DNA of 64,000 nt from Microbacterium sp. MAH-37 (GTDB lineage: Bacteria > Actinomycetota > Actinomycetes > Actinomycetales > Microbacteriaceae): contig NZ_WSEN01000008.1 in assembly GCF_009758255.1 (NCBI RefSeq), positions 329,639-393,638 of the forward strand, written 5' to 3'. Position numbers and translations under genes: made by a program. The notes under the pieces were generated by a model, which was not told the origin of the DNA, did no database searches, and was given only the letters and a program-made list of their open reading frames with translations. Shown here piece by piece: positions 51,969-59,824 of the stretch. Position 1 is the stretch's first letter. Every line of letters starts with the position of its first letter.

Positions 51969-53135
51969 ATGATGACAGAGCTGTCCCCCGACATCCGCAC
52001 CGCGCTGGAACGCCAGGCGATCGAGCTCCCCTCGTGGGCCTTCGGCAACTCCGGCACCCGCTTCCGCGTGTTCGGCACGCCCGGCACGCCGCGCGACCCG
52101 TTCGAGAAGATCGCGGATGCCGCGCAGGTGCACGCATACACCGCACTGGCGCCGACGGTCGCCCTGCACATCCCGTGGGACATGTGCGACTTCGACGACC
52201 TGCGGAAGCACGCCGAGGACCACGGCGTCGCACTGGGCACCATCAACTCGAACACCTTCCAGGACGAGGACTACAAGTTCGGCGCGCTGACGCACGAGGA
52301 CGACGAGATCCGGCAGAAGGCGATCGACCACCACTTCGCCTGCATCGACGTGATGCACGCCAGCGGATCGCGTGATCTGAAGATCTGGCTCGCCGAGGGG
52401 TCGAACTACCCCGGCCAGAACGACATGCGCGCCCGCCAGGACCGCCTGCAGGACTCGCTGCAGCAGATCTACGCGCGCCTCGGCGACGATCAGCGCCTGG
52501 TGCTGGAGTACAAGTTCTTCGAGCCGGCGTTCTACCACACCGACGTTCCCGACTGGGGGACGAGCTACGCGCAGGTAAGCGCCCTCGGCGACAAGGCCAT
52601 GGTGTGCCTGGACACCGGCCACCACGCCCCCGGCACCAACATCGAGTTCATCGTCATGCAGCTGCTGCGCCTGGGCAAACTGGGCTCGTTCGACTTCAAC
52701 TCGCGCTTCTACGCCGACGACGACCTGATCGTCGGCGCGGCCGACCCGTTCCAGCTGTTCCGCATCCTGTTCGAGGTGGTCCGCGGCGGCGGACTGAACA
52801 ACCCCGACGTCGCCTTCATGCTCGACCAGTGCCACAACATCGAGGACAAGATCCCCGGTCAGATCCGCTCGGTGCTGAACGTGCAGGAGATGACCGCTCG
52901 GGCCCTGCTCGTGGATCGCGATGCCCTTGCCGCCGCGCAGACCGCGAATGACGTGCTGGCCGCGAACGCCGTGTTCATGGACGCGTTCTACACCGACGTC
53001 CGTCCGGCCCTGGCCCAGTGGCGCGAGTCGCGCGGGCTGCCCGCCGACCCGATGGCCGCGTATGCGGCATCCGGCTATCAGCAGCGCATCGCGGCCGATC
53101 GCGTCGGCGGAGTTCAGGCAGGATGGGGTGCATGA
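51969..53135 (+). CDS. rhaI: L-rhamnose isomerase
   Basis: Metal-dependent xylose-isomerase-like TIM barrel of about 388 residues turning L-rhamnose into L-rhamnulose. It is of the Pseudomonas/actinobacterial RhaI type: IELPSWAFGNSGTRFRVFG, then LAPTVALHIPWD, TINSNTFQD, LEYKFFEPAFYHTDVPDWGT and CLDTGHHAPGTNIEF supply the metal- and substrate-binding residues. The start is uncertain: ATG 51945 lies inside the operator; 51957, 51966 (GTG), 51969 and 51972 are all in frame, and 51969-51972 best fit the weak GAG upstream. Its stop overlaps the next ATG. Confidence 0.93.
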   Translation: MMTELSPDIRTALERQAIELPSWAFGNSGTRFRVFGTPGTPRDPFEKIADAAQVHAYTALAPTVALHIPWDMCDFDDLRKHAEDHGVALGTINSNTFQDEDYKFGALTHEDDEIRQKAIDHHFACIDVMHASGSRDLKIWLAEGSNYPGQNDMRARQDRLQDSLQQIYARLGDDQRLVLEYKFFEPAFYHTDVPDWGTSYAQVSALGDKAMVCLDTGHHAPGTNIEFIVMQLLRLGKLGSFDFNSRFYADDDLIVGAADPFQLFRILFEVVRGGGLNNPDVAFMLDQCHNIEDKIPGQIRSVLNVQEMTARALLVDRDALAAAQTANDVLAANAVFMDAFYTDVRPALAQWRESRGLPADPMAAYAASGYQQRIAADRVGGVQAGWGA

Positions 53136-53983
53136 GCGACCTCACTGCGGAATCCACCGCGCCCTACCTCGCCGCCGACGGGCTCGTGCGCGTCTATCCG
53201 GCCACGGATCCGAACGGCACCGGACTCGTCTGGGCGCACGGCGGGGGTTTCCTGTTCGGTGACATCGACATGCCCGAGGGCGACTGGGTCGCCCAGCAGC
53301 TCGCCGCCCGGGGCACGACGGTCGTCTCGGTGGACTACCGGCTCGCGCCGAAGCCGGAGGACTTCCACCCCGGCGTGAAGGAAGAGCCCGGCCACATCTA
53401 CCCGGCCGGCTCCGACGACATGGTCAGCGCCATCCGCTGGATGCGCGCGCACGCCGGCGATCTCGGCATCCGCCCCGACGCGATCGCCGTCGGCGGCGCG
53501 AGCGCGGGCGCGAATCTCGCGACCGGCGCTGCGCTGCGCCTCGCCGGCACCGACGAGGGCGTCGCGCTCGCGGTGCTCGCCTACCCGACGCTGCACGCGA
53601 TCCAGGGCGAGCCGTCCGCGGAGACCCTCGCGGTGCTCGACGCCGACGCGGATCGCGGCGGATTCCCGCCGGACGTGATCCTCAACATGTATGAGAACTA
53701 CCTCGGTGGCCCCGTCGAGAACGCGCCGCTGCCGGCGGTTCCCGGCCTCGCCACGGCATCCGAGCTCGCGGACTTCCCGCCGACCATCATCGTCAACAGC
53801 GAGGTCGACGGGCTGCGACCGTCGGGCGAGCAGTTCGCCGCGACATTGAAGGATGCCGGCCGCGACGTCCAGGTGCACACCGAGATCGGCACCCGCCACG
53901 GCCACCTCAATCGTCCCGAGGAGGATGCCGCCGGCCTCACGATCGAGCGCTTCGCCACCCGCATCGCCGCCCTCGTCGCCTGA
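53132..53983 (+). CDS. Alpha/beta hydrolase, HSL-type esterase
   Basis: A 283-residue esterase/lipase with oxyanion motif HGGGF (residues 36-40), nucleophile Ser124 in GGASAGANLA, and the acid and base in NSEVDGLRPSGEQF and RHGHLN. No signal peptide. It overlaps rhaI by four bases, so it is expressed with rhamnose isomerase; removal of an acyl group from a rhamnose-containing oligomer is an attractive but unproven role. It may instead act on lactones or other small esters. Confidence 0.87.
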   Translation: MSDLTAESTAPYLAADGLVRVYPATDPNGTGLVWAHGGGFLFGDIDMPEGDWVAQQLAARGTTVVSVDYRLAPKPEDFHPGVKEEPGHIYPAGSDDMVSAIRWMRAHAGDLGIRPDAIAVGGASAGANLATGAALRLAGTDEGVALAVLAYPTLHAIQGEPSAETLAVLDADADRGGFPPDVILNMYENYLGGPVENAPLPAVPGLATASELADFPPTIIVNSEVDGLRPSGEQFAATLKDAGRDVQVHTEIGTRHGHLNRPEEDAAGLTIERFATRIAALVA

Positions 53984-53998
53984 GCCGCGAGGACTCAT

Positions 53999-55642
53999 GT
54001 GATGGCCGAGACCCCGCAGCGGCTGGACTTCCTGCCCTGGGAGTACGATCCGGCATCCGATGAGGGCGAGGCGCAGCGCGCGCGTCAGCGCGAGCTGGCG
54101 ACGCACGGCGCGACCTTCGGCGAGGGTGTCATGATCGCCTCGAACGCCGCCGTCTTCTGCGACAGCCTGGTCATCGGCGACCGCAGCTACGTCGCCGCGC
54201 TCGCGTACCTCACCGGCGACCTGAGGATCGGCGCGGACTGCACGGTGAACCCGTTCGCCGTGGTGCGGGGCGAGGTCGCGATGGGCGACGGCGTGCGGAT
54301 CGGCGCCCACACCTCGATCCTGGGCTTCAACCACCGCATGGAGACGGATTCCCCGGTGTTCACGCAGGGCACCTGGGCCAAGGGGATCACGATCGGCGAC
54401 GACGTCTGGATCGGCTCGGGCGTGACGATCCTCGACGGCGTCGCGATCGGCGACCACGTCGTCATCGGCGCCGGAGCGGTGGTGACGAAGGACGTGCCGG
54501 ACTGGGCGGTGGCCGCGGGCAATCCGGCGCGGATCATCCGCGACCGGCGCGGAGCCGCTCCCGGCGAGAGCGATGACGACCTGCGTACGGCGCTGCGCGC
54601 CTTCGGCGACACGGCCCGCGCGCAGGCGCCCGCCGTGCTCACCCGGTGCCTCGAGGACGGCGGCTTCGTCGACCGTCCCTCGGCGTCAGCGGAGACGGAT
54701 GCCACGGCCGTGCGCCCCTGGTGCGACGCGGTCGAGATCGCAGACCTGTTCCTCGGCGGTCCACCGCCCGGGTTCGAGGCCGGCGAACTTCTCGGCCGAC
54801 TGACGGCGCTGCAGGATCCGGAGACGGGCCTGTTCGACCCGGCCGACAGCGGCACCGACCCCGGTTATCACGTGCTGAGCGTGGGCTACGCGATCCGCCT
54901 GCTCGGCGGCGCGATCCCGCATCCGATCGCCGCCGTGCAGTCCCTGAGCGGCGACGCCGCGGCCGCCGCACTCGGACAGCGCGGCTGGAGCGACGGCGCG
55001 TGGGGCGACGGTGCGGCCGTCGACCACCTCGCGACCGCCTGTGCGCTCACCGTCGCCGACCACGGCGATCGCCTCGCCGACGGCGGCTTCGGTCCGTACT
55101 TCGGGATGCTGGGCTGGCTCACCGCGCACGCGGATCCCGGGACGGGAATGTGGGGGCGGGTCGATTCCGGCGCGCTGCGGCTGCAGGCCGTGAACGGCTT
55201 CTACCGGCTGACCCGCGGCGCGTACGCGCAGTTCGGCGTGCCGCTGCCGCACCCCGAAGCGACGATCGACACGGTGCTGGCGCACGCCGCGGATCCGATG
55301 CTCGAGACGCCGGACGGGTACACGGCCTGCAACATCCTCGACGTCATCCATCCGCTCTGGCTCGCCGCGAAGCAGACCGGTCACCGGCGCGCCGAGGGTG
55401 AGGCCTGGGCTCGTGCACAGCTCGCGCGCGCACTGAAGCAGTGGCGCGACGGGCAGGGCTTCGCGTTCGCCCCGCTCAGCGACGGCCCCGACGGCGTCGC
55501 AGGGCTGCAGGGCACCGAGATGTGGTCGGCGATCACCTGGCTGCTGGCCGACCACCTGGGACTCTCCGCAGAGCTGGGCTACCGCCCTCGCGGCGTGCAC
55601 CGTCCCGAGCCGTTGATCGACATCACCGCCGTGGGGCGCTGA
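53999..55642 (+). CDS. Left-handed beta-helix acyltransferase fused to alpha/alpha-toroid domain
   Basis: A 547-residue two-domain protein. Residues about 30-195 form hexapeptide repeats of a CoA-dependent acetyltransferase ([20 protein letters not shown], then [13 protein letters not shown] with a catalytic-type His, and [20 protein letters not shown]). Residues about 250-540 form a helical toroid with repeated Asp/Gly-rich turns ([50 protein letters not shown]) like prenyltransferase/cyclase-type barrels. Start is GTG 53999 with GAGG upstream, 15 bases after the esterase; ATG 54002 is possible. Last gene of the rhaI operon. Function unknown; sugar O-acetylation is the simplest guess for the first domain. 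Confidence 0.78.
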   Translation: MMAETPQRLDFLPWEYDPASDEGEAQRARQRELATHGATFGEGVMIASNAAVFCDSLVIGDRSYVAALAYLTGDLRIGADCTVNPFAVVRGEVAMGDGVRIGAHTSILGFNHRMETDSPVFTQGTWAKGITIGDDVWIGSGVTILDGVAIGDHVVIGAGAVVTKDVPDWAVAAGNPARIIRDRRGAAPGESDDDLRTALRAFGDTARAQAPAVLTRCLEDGGFVDRPSASAETDATAVRPWCDAVEIADLFLGGPPPGFEAGELLGRLTALQDPETGLFDPADSGTDPGYHVLSVGYAIRLLGGAIPHPIAAVQSLSGDAAAAALGQRGWSDGAWGDGAAVDHLATACALTVADHGDRLADGGFGPYFGMLGWLTAHADPGTGMWGRVDSGALRLQAVNGFYRLTRGAYAQFGVPLPHPEATIDTVLAHAADPMLETPDGYTACNILDVIHPLWLAAKQTGHRRAEGEAWARAQLARALKQWRDGQGFAFAPLSDGPDGVAGLQGTEMWSAITWLLADHLGLSAELGYRPRGVHRPEPLIDITAVGR

Positions 55643-55661
55643 AGCTCTTCGCCCCCGCACA

Positions 55662-55698
55662 CGAGGACAGGACGATCCTGGTATCCGTCCTGTCCTCG
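55662..55698. terminator. Bidirectional terminator between convergent operons
   Basis: Perfect 13-bp stem CGAGGACAGGACG / CGTCCTGTCCTCG with an 11-base loop, between the rhaI operon on the plus strand and the oxidoreductase-cupin operon on the minus strand. No clear U-tract. Confidence 0.85.
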
Positions 55699-55708
55699 CG
55701 TGATGCGC

Positions 55709-56791
55709 TCAGTGGGCGGATGCCACCGCCTCCGGCGCTCCCGCCAGCACCCGCGCCTGCTCCTGCGCCTGGATGCTCAGCTCCGCGGCCATGAACGCGT
55801 GCGCCTGTGTCATCGCGGTCTCGGTGCGGTCCAGGCTGTCGCGGATCAGCCGGCCGAAGAACGGCGCCCCGGTCTTCCCTGCGGCGTCGAACCGGTACTG
55901 GCCGTCCTGGTTCACCATCAGAACCTGGTCGCCCCCGTTGTCGGTGGTGATGTCGATGTACTTGCGCAGCTCGATGTATCCGTCGGTGCCGAGGATGAGC
56001 GTGCGCCCGTCGCCCCACATGCCGAGTCCGTCGGGGGTGAACCAGTCCACGCGGACGTACCCGGTGGTGCCGTTGTCGAGCACGACGTGGGCGTCGCCGA
56101 AGTCCTGCAGACCCGGCGTCTCGGGATGCGCGTAGTTGGCGACGGTCGCGCTGACGATCTCACCGCCGGTTGCGCCCGTGAAGTGCAGCATCTGCTCGAA
56201 GTTGTGGCTGCCGATGTCGCAGAGGATGCCGCCGTAGCGGTCGGGCTCGAAGAACCAGTCCGGCCGACCGGTGCCGACGCGGTGCGGCCCGAAGGAGGCG
56301 ACCTGCAGCACTCGCCCGATCGCGCCCTGGTCGATGAGCTGGCCGGCGAGCAGCGCGGCCTCGGAGTGGAGTCGCTCACCGTAGTAGACCGCGAAGATCC
56401 CGCCAGTGCGCTCCACGGCCGCGCGCGCGGCGGCGAGCTGAGCGGAGCTCGTGATGGCGGGCTTGTCGCCGAAGAAGTCCTTGCCCGCGTCGAGCACCCG
56501 CACGCCGAGCGGTGCACGGTCGCCCGCGATCGACGCGCTGGCGACCAGCCGCACATCGGGGTCGTCGAGCACCTCGTGCTCGGATGCCGCGACCCGCGCA
56601 CCCGGATAGCGCGCGGCGAATGCGGCCGCCCGCTCGGGATCGGAGTCGTGCACGAGCGAGAGCGTCCCACCGGCGCCGATCAGCCCCTCGACCATGCCGA
56701 AGATGTGCCCGTGATCGAGACCGACGGCGGCGAAGACGAACTCGCCGGGCCCCACGACAGGAGTGGGAAGGGGGTCGAAGGTGAAGGTCAT
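55709..56791 (-). CDS. Gfo/Idh/MocA-family oxidoreductase
   Basis: A 360-residue NAD(P)-dependent oxidoreductase. FVFAAVGLDHGHIFGMVEGL is an unusual Rossmann start with His in the loop, DFFGDKPAITSS holds the EKP-like motif as DKP, and GGILCDIGSHNFEQMLHFTG contains the D-x-x-x-H active-site pair. Its ATG overlaps the stop of the cupin gene and it is last in a three-gene minus-strand operon. The HGH opening resembles a sub-branch often found with cupins in sugar loci (recollection). Substrate unknown. Confidence 0.87.
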   Translation of the reverse strand: MTFTFDPLPTPVVGPGEFVFAAVGLDHGHIFGMVEGLIGAGGTLSLVHDSDPERAAAFAARYPGARVAASEHEVLDDPDVRLVASASIAGDRAPLGVRVLDAGKDFFGDKPAITSSAQLAAARAAVERTGGIFAVYYGERLHSEAALLAGQLIDQGAIGRVLQVASFGPHRVGTGRPDWFFEPDRYGGILCDIGSHNFEQMLHFTGATGGEIVSATVANYAHPETPGLQDFGDAHVVLDNGTTGYVRVDWFTPDGLGMWGDGRTLILGTDGYIELRKYIDITTDNGGDQVLMVNQDGQYRFDAAGKTGAPFFGRLIRDSLDRTETAMTQAHAFMAAELSIQAQEQARVLAGAPEAVASAH

Positions 56792-57528
56792 CGTGAGGAC
56801 TCCTGATCAGTGGGAACATCTGTGACGTCGTAGGTGCGGAGGCGGCCGCACATTCCGAAGCGCCGCTCGCCGGCCGAGGCGGTCGCCTCGTGCACGCGGG
56901 CGGACGAGAGGTGGGAGACATCGCCGACGGCGACGGCGGATGCCCGCGACAGGGACTCCTGCGCCTGGGCGAGCGGTCCGGCGCTGACCAGGTCGACCCA
57001 CTCCGCCGCGCGCTCTCGGACGAGCGCACCCGCCGCTGCGTGGAAGGCCTCCAGCGGCGCCCGGTCGCCGGCGCGCACGGCGTCGCGCAGGGTCTCGAAT
57101 CCGGCGACCGCGAGGTCGCGGCGTCGCGCCGCACGCTCGGCATGCTCCTCCGGGGCGCCCAATGACACGGCTGAGGCGTAGGCCGCGGCATCCGCCACGA
57201 TCTCGGCCGGGAAGGTCATCACGGCATCGCCGGCCTCGGGCAGTCCGGCGTTGCTCATCAGCACGACCACGCGCAGGTCGCCGAGGTTCACCGCACGGTG
57301 GATGGTGCCCGGGGTGAACCACACGACCGACCCTGCGGTGAGCGGGGTCTCGCGGTATCCCTCGCCGTCGATGGTCTGCAGCGCTCCCTCGCCCGAGACG
57401 ACGAGGTACGCCTCCGTCGAGACGAGATGCAGGTGCGGGCTGCCGCCGCACACGCCGTCGCCCGCAGCGTCGGCGTACACGTCCAGGTGCGACACCGAGG
57501 TGCCGCCGGGGAAACTCGTGGCGCTCAC
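56788..57528 (-). CDS. Cupin-domain sugar-locus protein
   Basis: A 246-residue protein with an N-terminal cupin barrel: GGSPHLHLVSTEAYLVVSGE gives the His pair and Glu of cupin motif 1, and FTPGTIHRAVNLG gives the His of motif 2. The C-terminal half is helical and ends in RRFGMCGRLRTYDVTDV. GTG 57528 overlaps the TGA of the preceding oxidoreductase and the gene's stop overlaps the next ATG. Metal binding is likely; it may be an isomerase or sugar-binding accessory. Confidence 0.82.
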   Translation of the reverse strand: MSATSFPGGTSVSHLDVYADAAGDGVCGGSPHLHLVSTEAYLVVSGEGALQTIDGEGYRETPLTAGSVVWFTPGTIHRAVNLGDLRVVVLMSNAGLPEAGDAVMTFPAEIVADAAAYASAVSLGAPEEHAERAARRRDLAVAGFETLRDAVRAGDRAPLEAFHAAAGALVRERAAEWVDLVSAGPLAQAQESLSRASAVAVGDVSHLSSARVHEATASAGERRFGMCGRLRTYDVTDVPTDQESSR

Positions 57529-58652
57529 GACGCGGCCTCGATCAGGGAGCGCTGCTTCTCGTGGAAGTGCGGTGCGTTCTCCACGAGCTGTCCCGCCCGG
57601 TAGTACGGGTCCGCCGACGAGAGCGGCAGCGCGACATGACGCCGTTCGAACCCGGCCTGGTAGATCGCGGCGACGACCTCGACAGCGTTGCGGCCGTCCT
57701 GCCCGTCAGCGATCGGTGCTCGCCCGTCGCGGATCGCGGTGAGCAGATCGCCGATCTGCCCCTCGTGGCCGAGGTGCGCGAGCGGCTCGCGCTCCGCGAC
57801 CAGCGCCTCGATGCGTGCGACCACATCGACGTCGCCGCCCGGCACCGGGAAGCCGTTCGGGGCGGACCGCTCGGCTGCGACCTTCCAGGGCTGCGAGATG
57901 CGGGCGTTCGCGCCCTGGATCACGATCTCCTGCTCCTCGCCGTGGTGCACCACCGAACTGGTCAGCTGGGCGAGTCCGTCGTCGTAGCGCAGCACGGCCA
58001 CCGACAGGTCCTCGACCTCGGCGTTGTCGTGCTGGGTGTTGGCGAGCATCGCCGTGATCTCGGTGGGCCGGCCGAGCAGCCAGAGCAGCAGGTCGATGTG
58101 GTGGATGGCGTGGTTCAGCGTGCAGCCGCCGCCCTCCTTCTCCCAGGTGCCGCGCCACCACAGGTCGTAGTAGGGCAGCCCGCGCCACCACGCGGAGTCC
58201 ACGCGCACGTGCGAGATCGAGCCGAGCAGCCCCGAGTCCACGACGTGCTTGAGCGTGGCGAGGTCGTCGCGGAACCGGTTCTGCGCGACGACGGAGAGGA
58301 TGCGACCCGAGCGCTCCTGCGCCGCGAGCATCGCGTCGCACTCCTCGAGCGAGGGCGCCATCGGCTTCTCGACCAGCACATGGATGCCGGCATCCAGTGC
58401 GGCGATCGCGAGCGCGGCGTGCGTCGAGGGCGGCGTGCAGATGCTCACCACGTCGAGTCCGGCCTCGGCGATCATCGCCGCCGGGTCGTCGTATGCCGCG
58501 GCGGCGAGGCCGAACGCCTCGGCCTTCTGCGCGGCGCGGCCCGGCAGCACGTCGGCGAGCGCCACGATCTCGCACTGCTCGGGGAAGGCGCGGTAGCCGC
58601 TGATGTGCGCGTCCGCGATCCCGCCCGTGCCGATGATCCCGATCCTGAGCAT
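57525..58652 (-). CDS. Gfo/Idh/MocA-family oxidoreductase, first gene of operon
   Basis: A 375-residue NAD(P)-dependent oxidoreductase with classical motifs: IGIIGTGGIADAHISGYRAF, HVLVEKPMAPS, and KEGGGCTLNHAIHHIDLLLW with the catalytic Asp/His pair. The ATG at 58652 has GGAGGAG three bases upstream and was preferred to an ATG at 58664. It is divergent from a LacI gene with an AT-richer, operator-like spacer. With the cupin and second oxidoreductase it probably processes one sugar or cyclitol by paired oxidation and reduction. Confidence 0.9.
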   Translation of the reverse strand: MLRIGIIGTGGIADAHISGYRAFPEQCEIVALADVLPGRAAQKAEAFGLAAAAYDDPAAMIAEAGLDVVSICTPPSTHAALAIAALDAGIHVLVEKPMAPSLEECDAMLAAQERSGRILSVVAQNRFRDDLATLKHVVDSGLLGSISHVRVDSAWWRGLPYYDLWWRGTWEKEGGGCTLNHAIHHIDLLLWLLGRPTEITAMLANTQHDNAEVEDLSVAVLRYDDGLAQLTSSVVHHGEEQEIVIQGANARISQPWKVAAERSAPNGFPVPGGDVDVVARIEALVAEREPLAHLGHEGQIGDLLTAIRDGRAPIADGQDGRNAVEVVAAIYQAGFERRHVALPLSSADPYYRAGQLVENAPHFHEKQRSLIEAAS

Positions 58653-58659
58653 GGTCTCC

Positions 58660-58692
58660 TCCATCCACTACTACGTATTACTAAATCGTATG
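58660..58692. promoter_or_regulatory. Divergent control region with TACTACGTATTA quasi-palindrome
   Basis: The gap between the oxidoreductase operon and LacI gene 3 contains TACTACGTATTA (about 58669-58680), a near palindrome centred on ACGT in an AT-rich stretch unusual for this DNA. It is a candidate operator for the adjacent LacI regulator and differs from the other three operator classes. Confidence 0.5.
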
Positions 58693-58738
58693 GATAGCAT
58701 GGCGGACAGATCCCGAGTCCGTCAAGAGGAGGATGCCG

Positions 58739-59734
58739 ATGGGCGAGCGCCCCACCAGCCACGACGTCGCCCGGGCGGCGGGCGTCTCGCAGTCGACGGT
58801 CTCGTTCGTGTTCACCGGCCGCGCCGGCATCTCGGATGCCACGCGAGACAAGGTGCTGCGCGCGGCATCCGATCTCGGCTATCGGCCGAACCTCGCCGCG
58901 CGCGCCATGCGCACCCGGCGCACCGGGCGGCTGGCGATCGTCGTGCCGATCGCCAGCGCCATCCCTCTCTCCCTGATCCCCGGCGCCGCAGCCGCAGCGG
59001 AGGAAGCCGGGTACGTCGTCGAGGTCGTGAGCCTGCCCCAGGAACCGGCCGCCCGCGCGGAGCGCGTCGCCGAGGTGCGCGACTCGGGGCAGTACGAGGG
59101 GGTGCTCGCCTTCACGCCGCTGCCGACGGCGGACTCCCCCGCCGACGCCCCCGCGATCCTCGCCGTCGGCGAGTTCGACGACGAGATGCACGCGGCCGGC
59201 GAGTTCGCCGATGCGCAGCCGATCGTCACCCTGATGGAACGGCTCGCCACCCTGGGGCATCGCCGCTTCCTGCACGTCGCCGGCGACCCGCGTTTCCCGT
59301 CGGCGCGGGCACGCCGCGACGCCTATCGGGCGACCGTCGAAAGACTCGGCCTGACCTCGCTCGGCGTCGTCGACGGCGACTGGGGCGGCGGATCCGGCGA
59401 GATGGCCGTCGCCGCCCTCCCCGACGACGCACGGCCGCTCGCGCTGATCGCGGCGAACGACGTGATAGCCACCGGTGCGATCCGGGCCGCCCTTCGTCGC
59501 GGTTGGACCCTGCCCGACGACATGAGCATCACCGGCTGGGACGACCACCCGCAGAGCGCGTTCCTCTCCCCCTCGCTCACCAGCGTCACCCAGGACCGGG
59601 AGCGCCTCGGCGCCTACTCGATGCAGCGACTCATCGCGGCCGTGCGCGGCGAGGAGGCACCGTCGCGGCCCGCCGATCTGCACGCGATCCAGTGGCGGGA
59701 GTCGACGGCGGCCCCCGGCGGCCCGACACCCTGA
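58739..59734 (+). CDS. LacI-family transcriptional regulator 3
   Basis: A 331-residue regulator. Helix-turn-helix SHDVARAAGVSQSTVSFVFT and hinge region LGYRPNLAARAMRTRRTGRL are followed by a sugar-binding domain with ITGWDDHPQSAFLSPSLTSV. The second ATG (58739) is six bases from AGGAGG and was preferred to the ATG at 58733 that abuts it. It is divergent from the oxidoreductase-cupin operon and probably controls it. The rhaEW gene lies just downstream but has the rhaI-type operator, so control of rhaEW by this protein is less likely. Confidence 0.92.
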   Translation: MGERPTSHDVARAAGVSQSTVSFVFTGRAGISDATRDKVLRAASDLGYRPNLAARAMRTRRTGRLAIVVPIASAIPLSLIPGAAAAAEEAGYVVEVVSLPQEPAARAERVAEVRDSGQYEGVLAFTPLPTADSPADAPAILAVGEFDDEMHAAGEFADAQPIVTLMERLATLGHRRFLHVAGDPRFPSARARRDAYRATVERLGLTSLGVVDGDWGGGSGEMAVAALPDDARPLALIAANDVIATGAIRAALRRGWTLPDDMSITGWDDHPQSAFLSPSLTSVTQDRERLGAYSMQRLIAAVRGEEAPSRPADLHAIQWRESTAAPGGPTP

Positions 59735-59745
59735 CCTGAGGGGTC

Positions 59746-59788
59746 TTGCATTCCGGCGTCCGTCCGCCGTATTCTTGAAACGATTCAT
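59746..59788 (+). promoter_or_regulatory. rhaEW promoter and LacI-type operator
   Basis: A -35-like TTGCAT (59746-59751) and -10-like TATTCT (59770-59775) have an 18-base spacer, and TGAAACGATTCA (59776-59787) follows the -10 directly. The 12-mer is identical to the core of the rhaI operator, so both promoters should answer to the same repressor. Confidence 0.82.
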
Positions 59789-59824
59789 AACTCGCACTCT
59801 TCAAGAGAGATCGACGGAGCTGTC

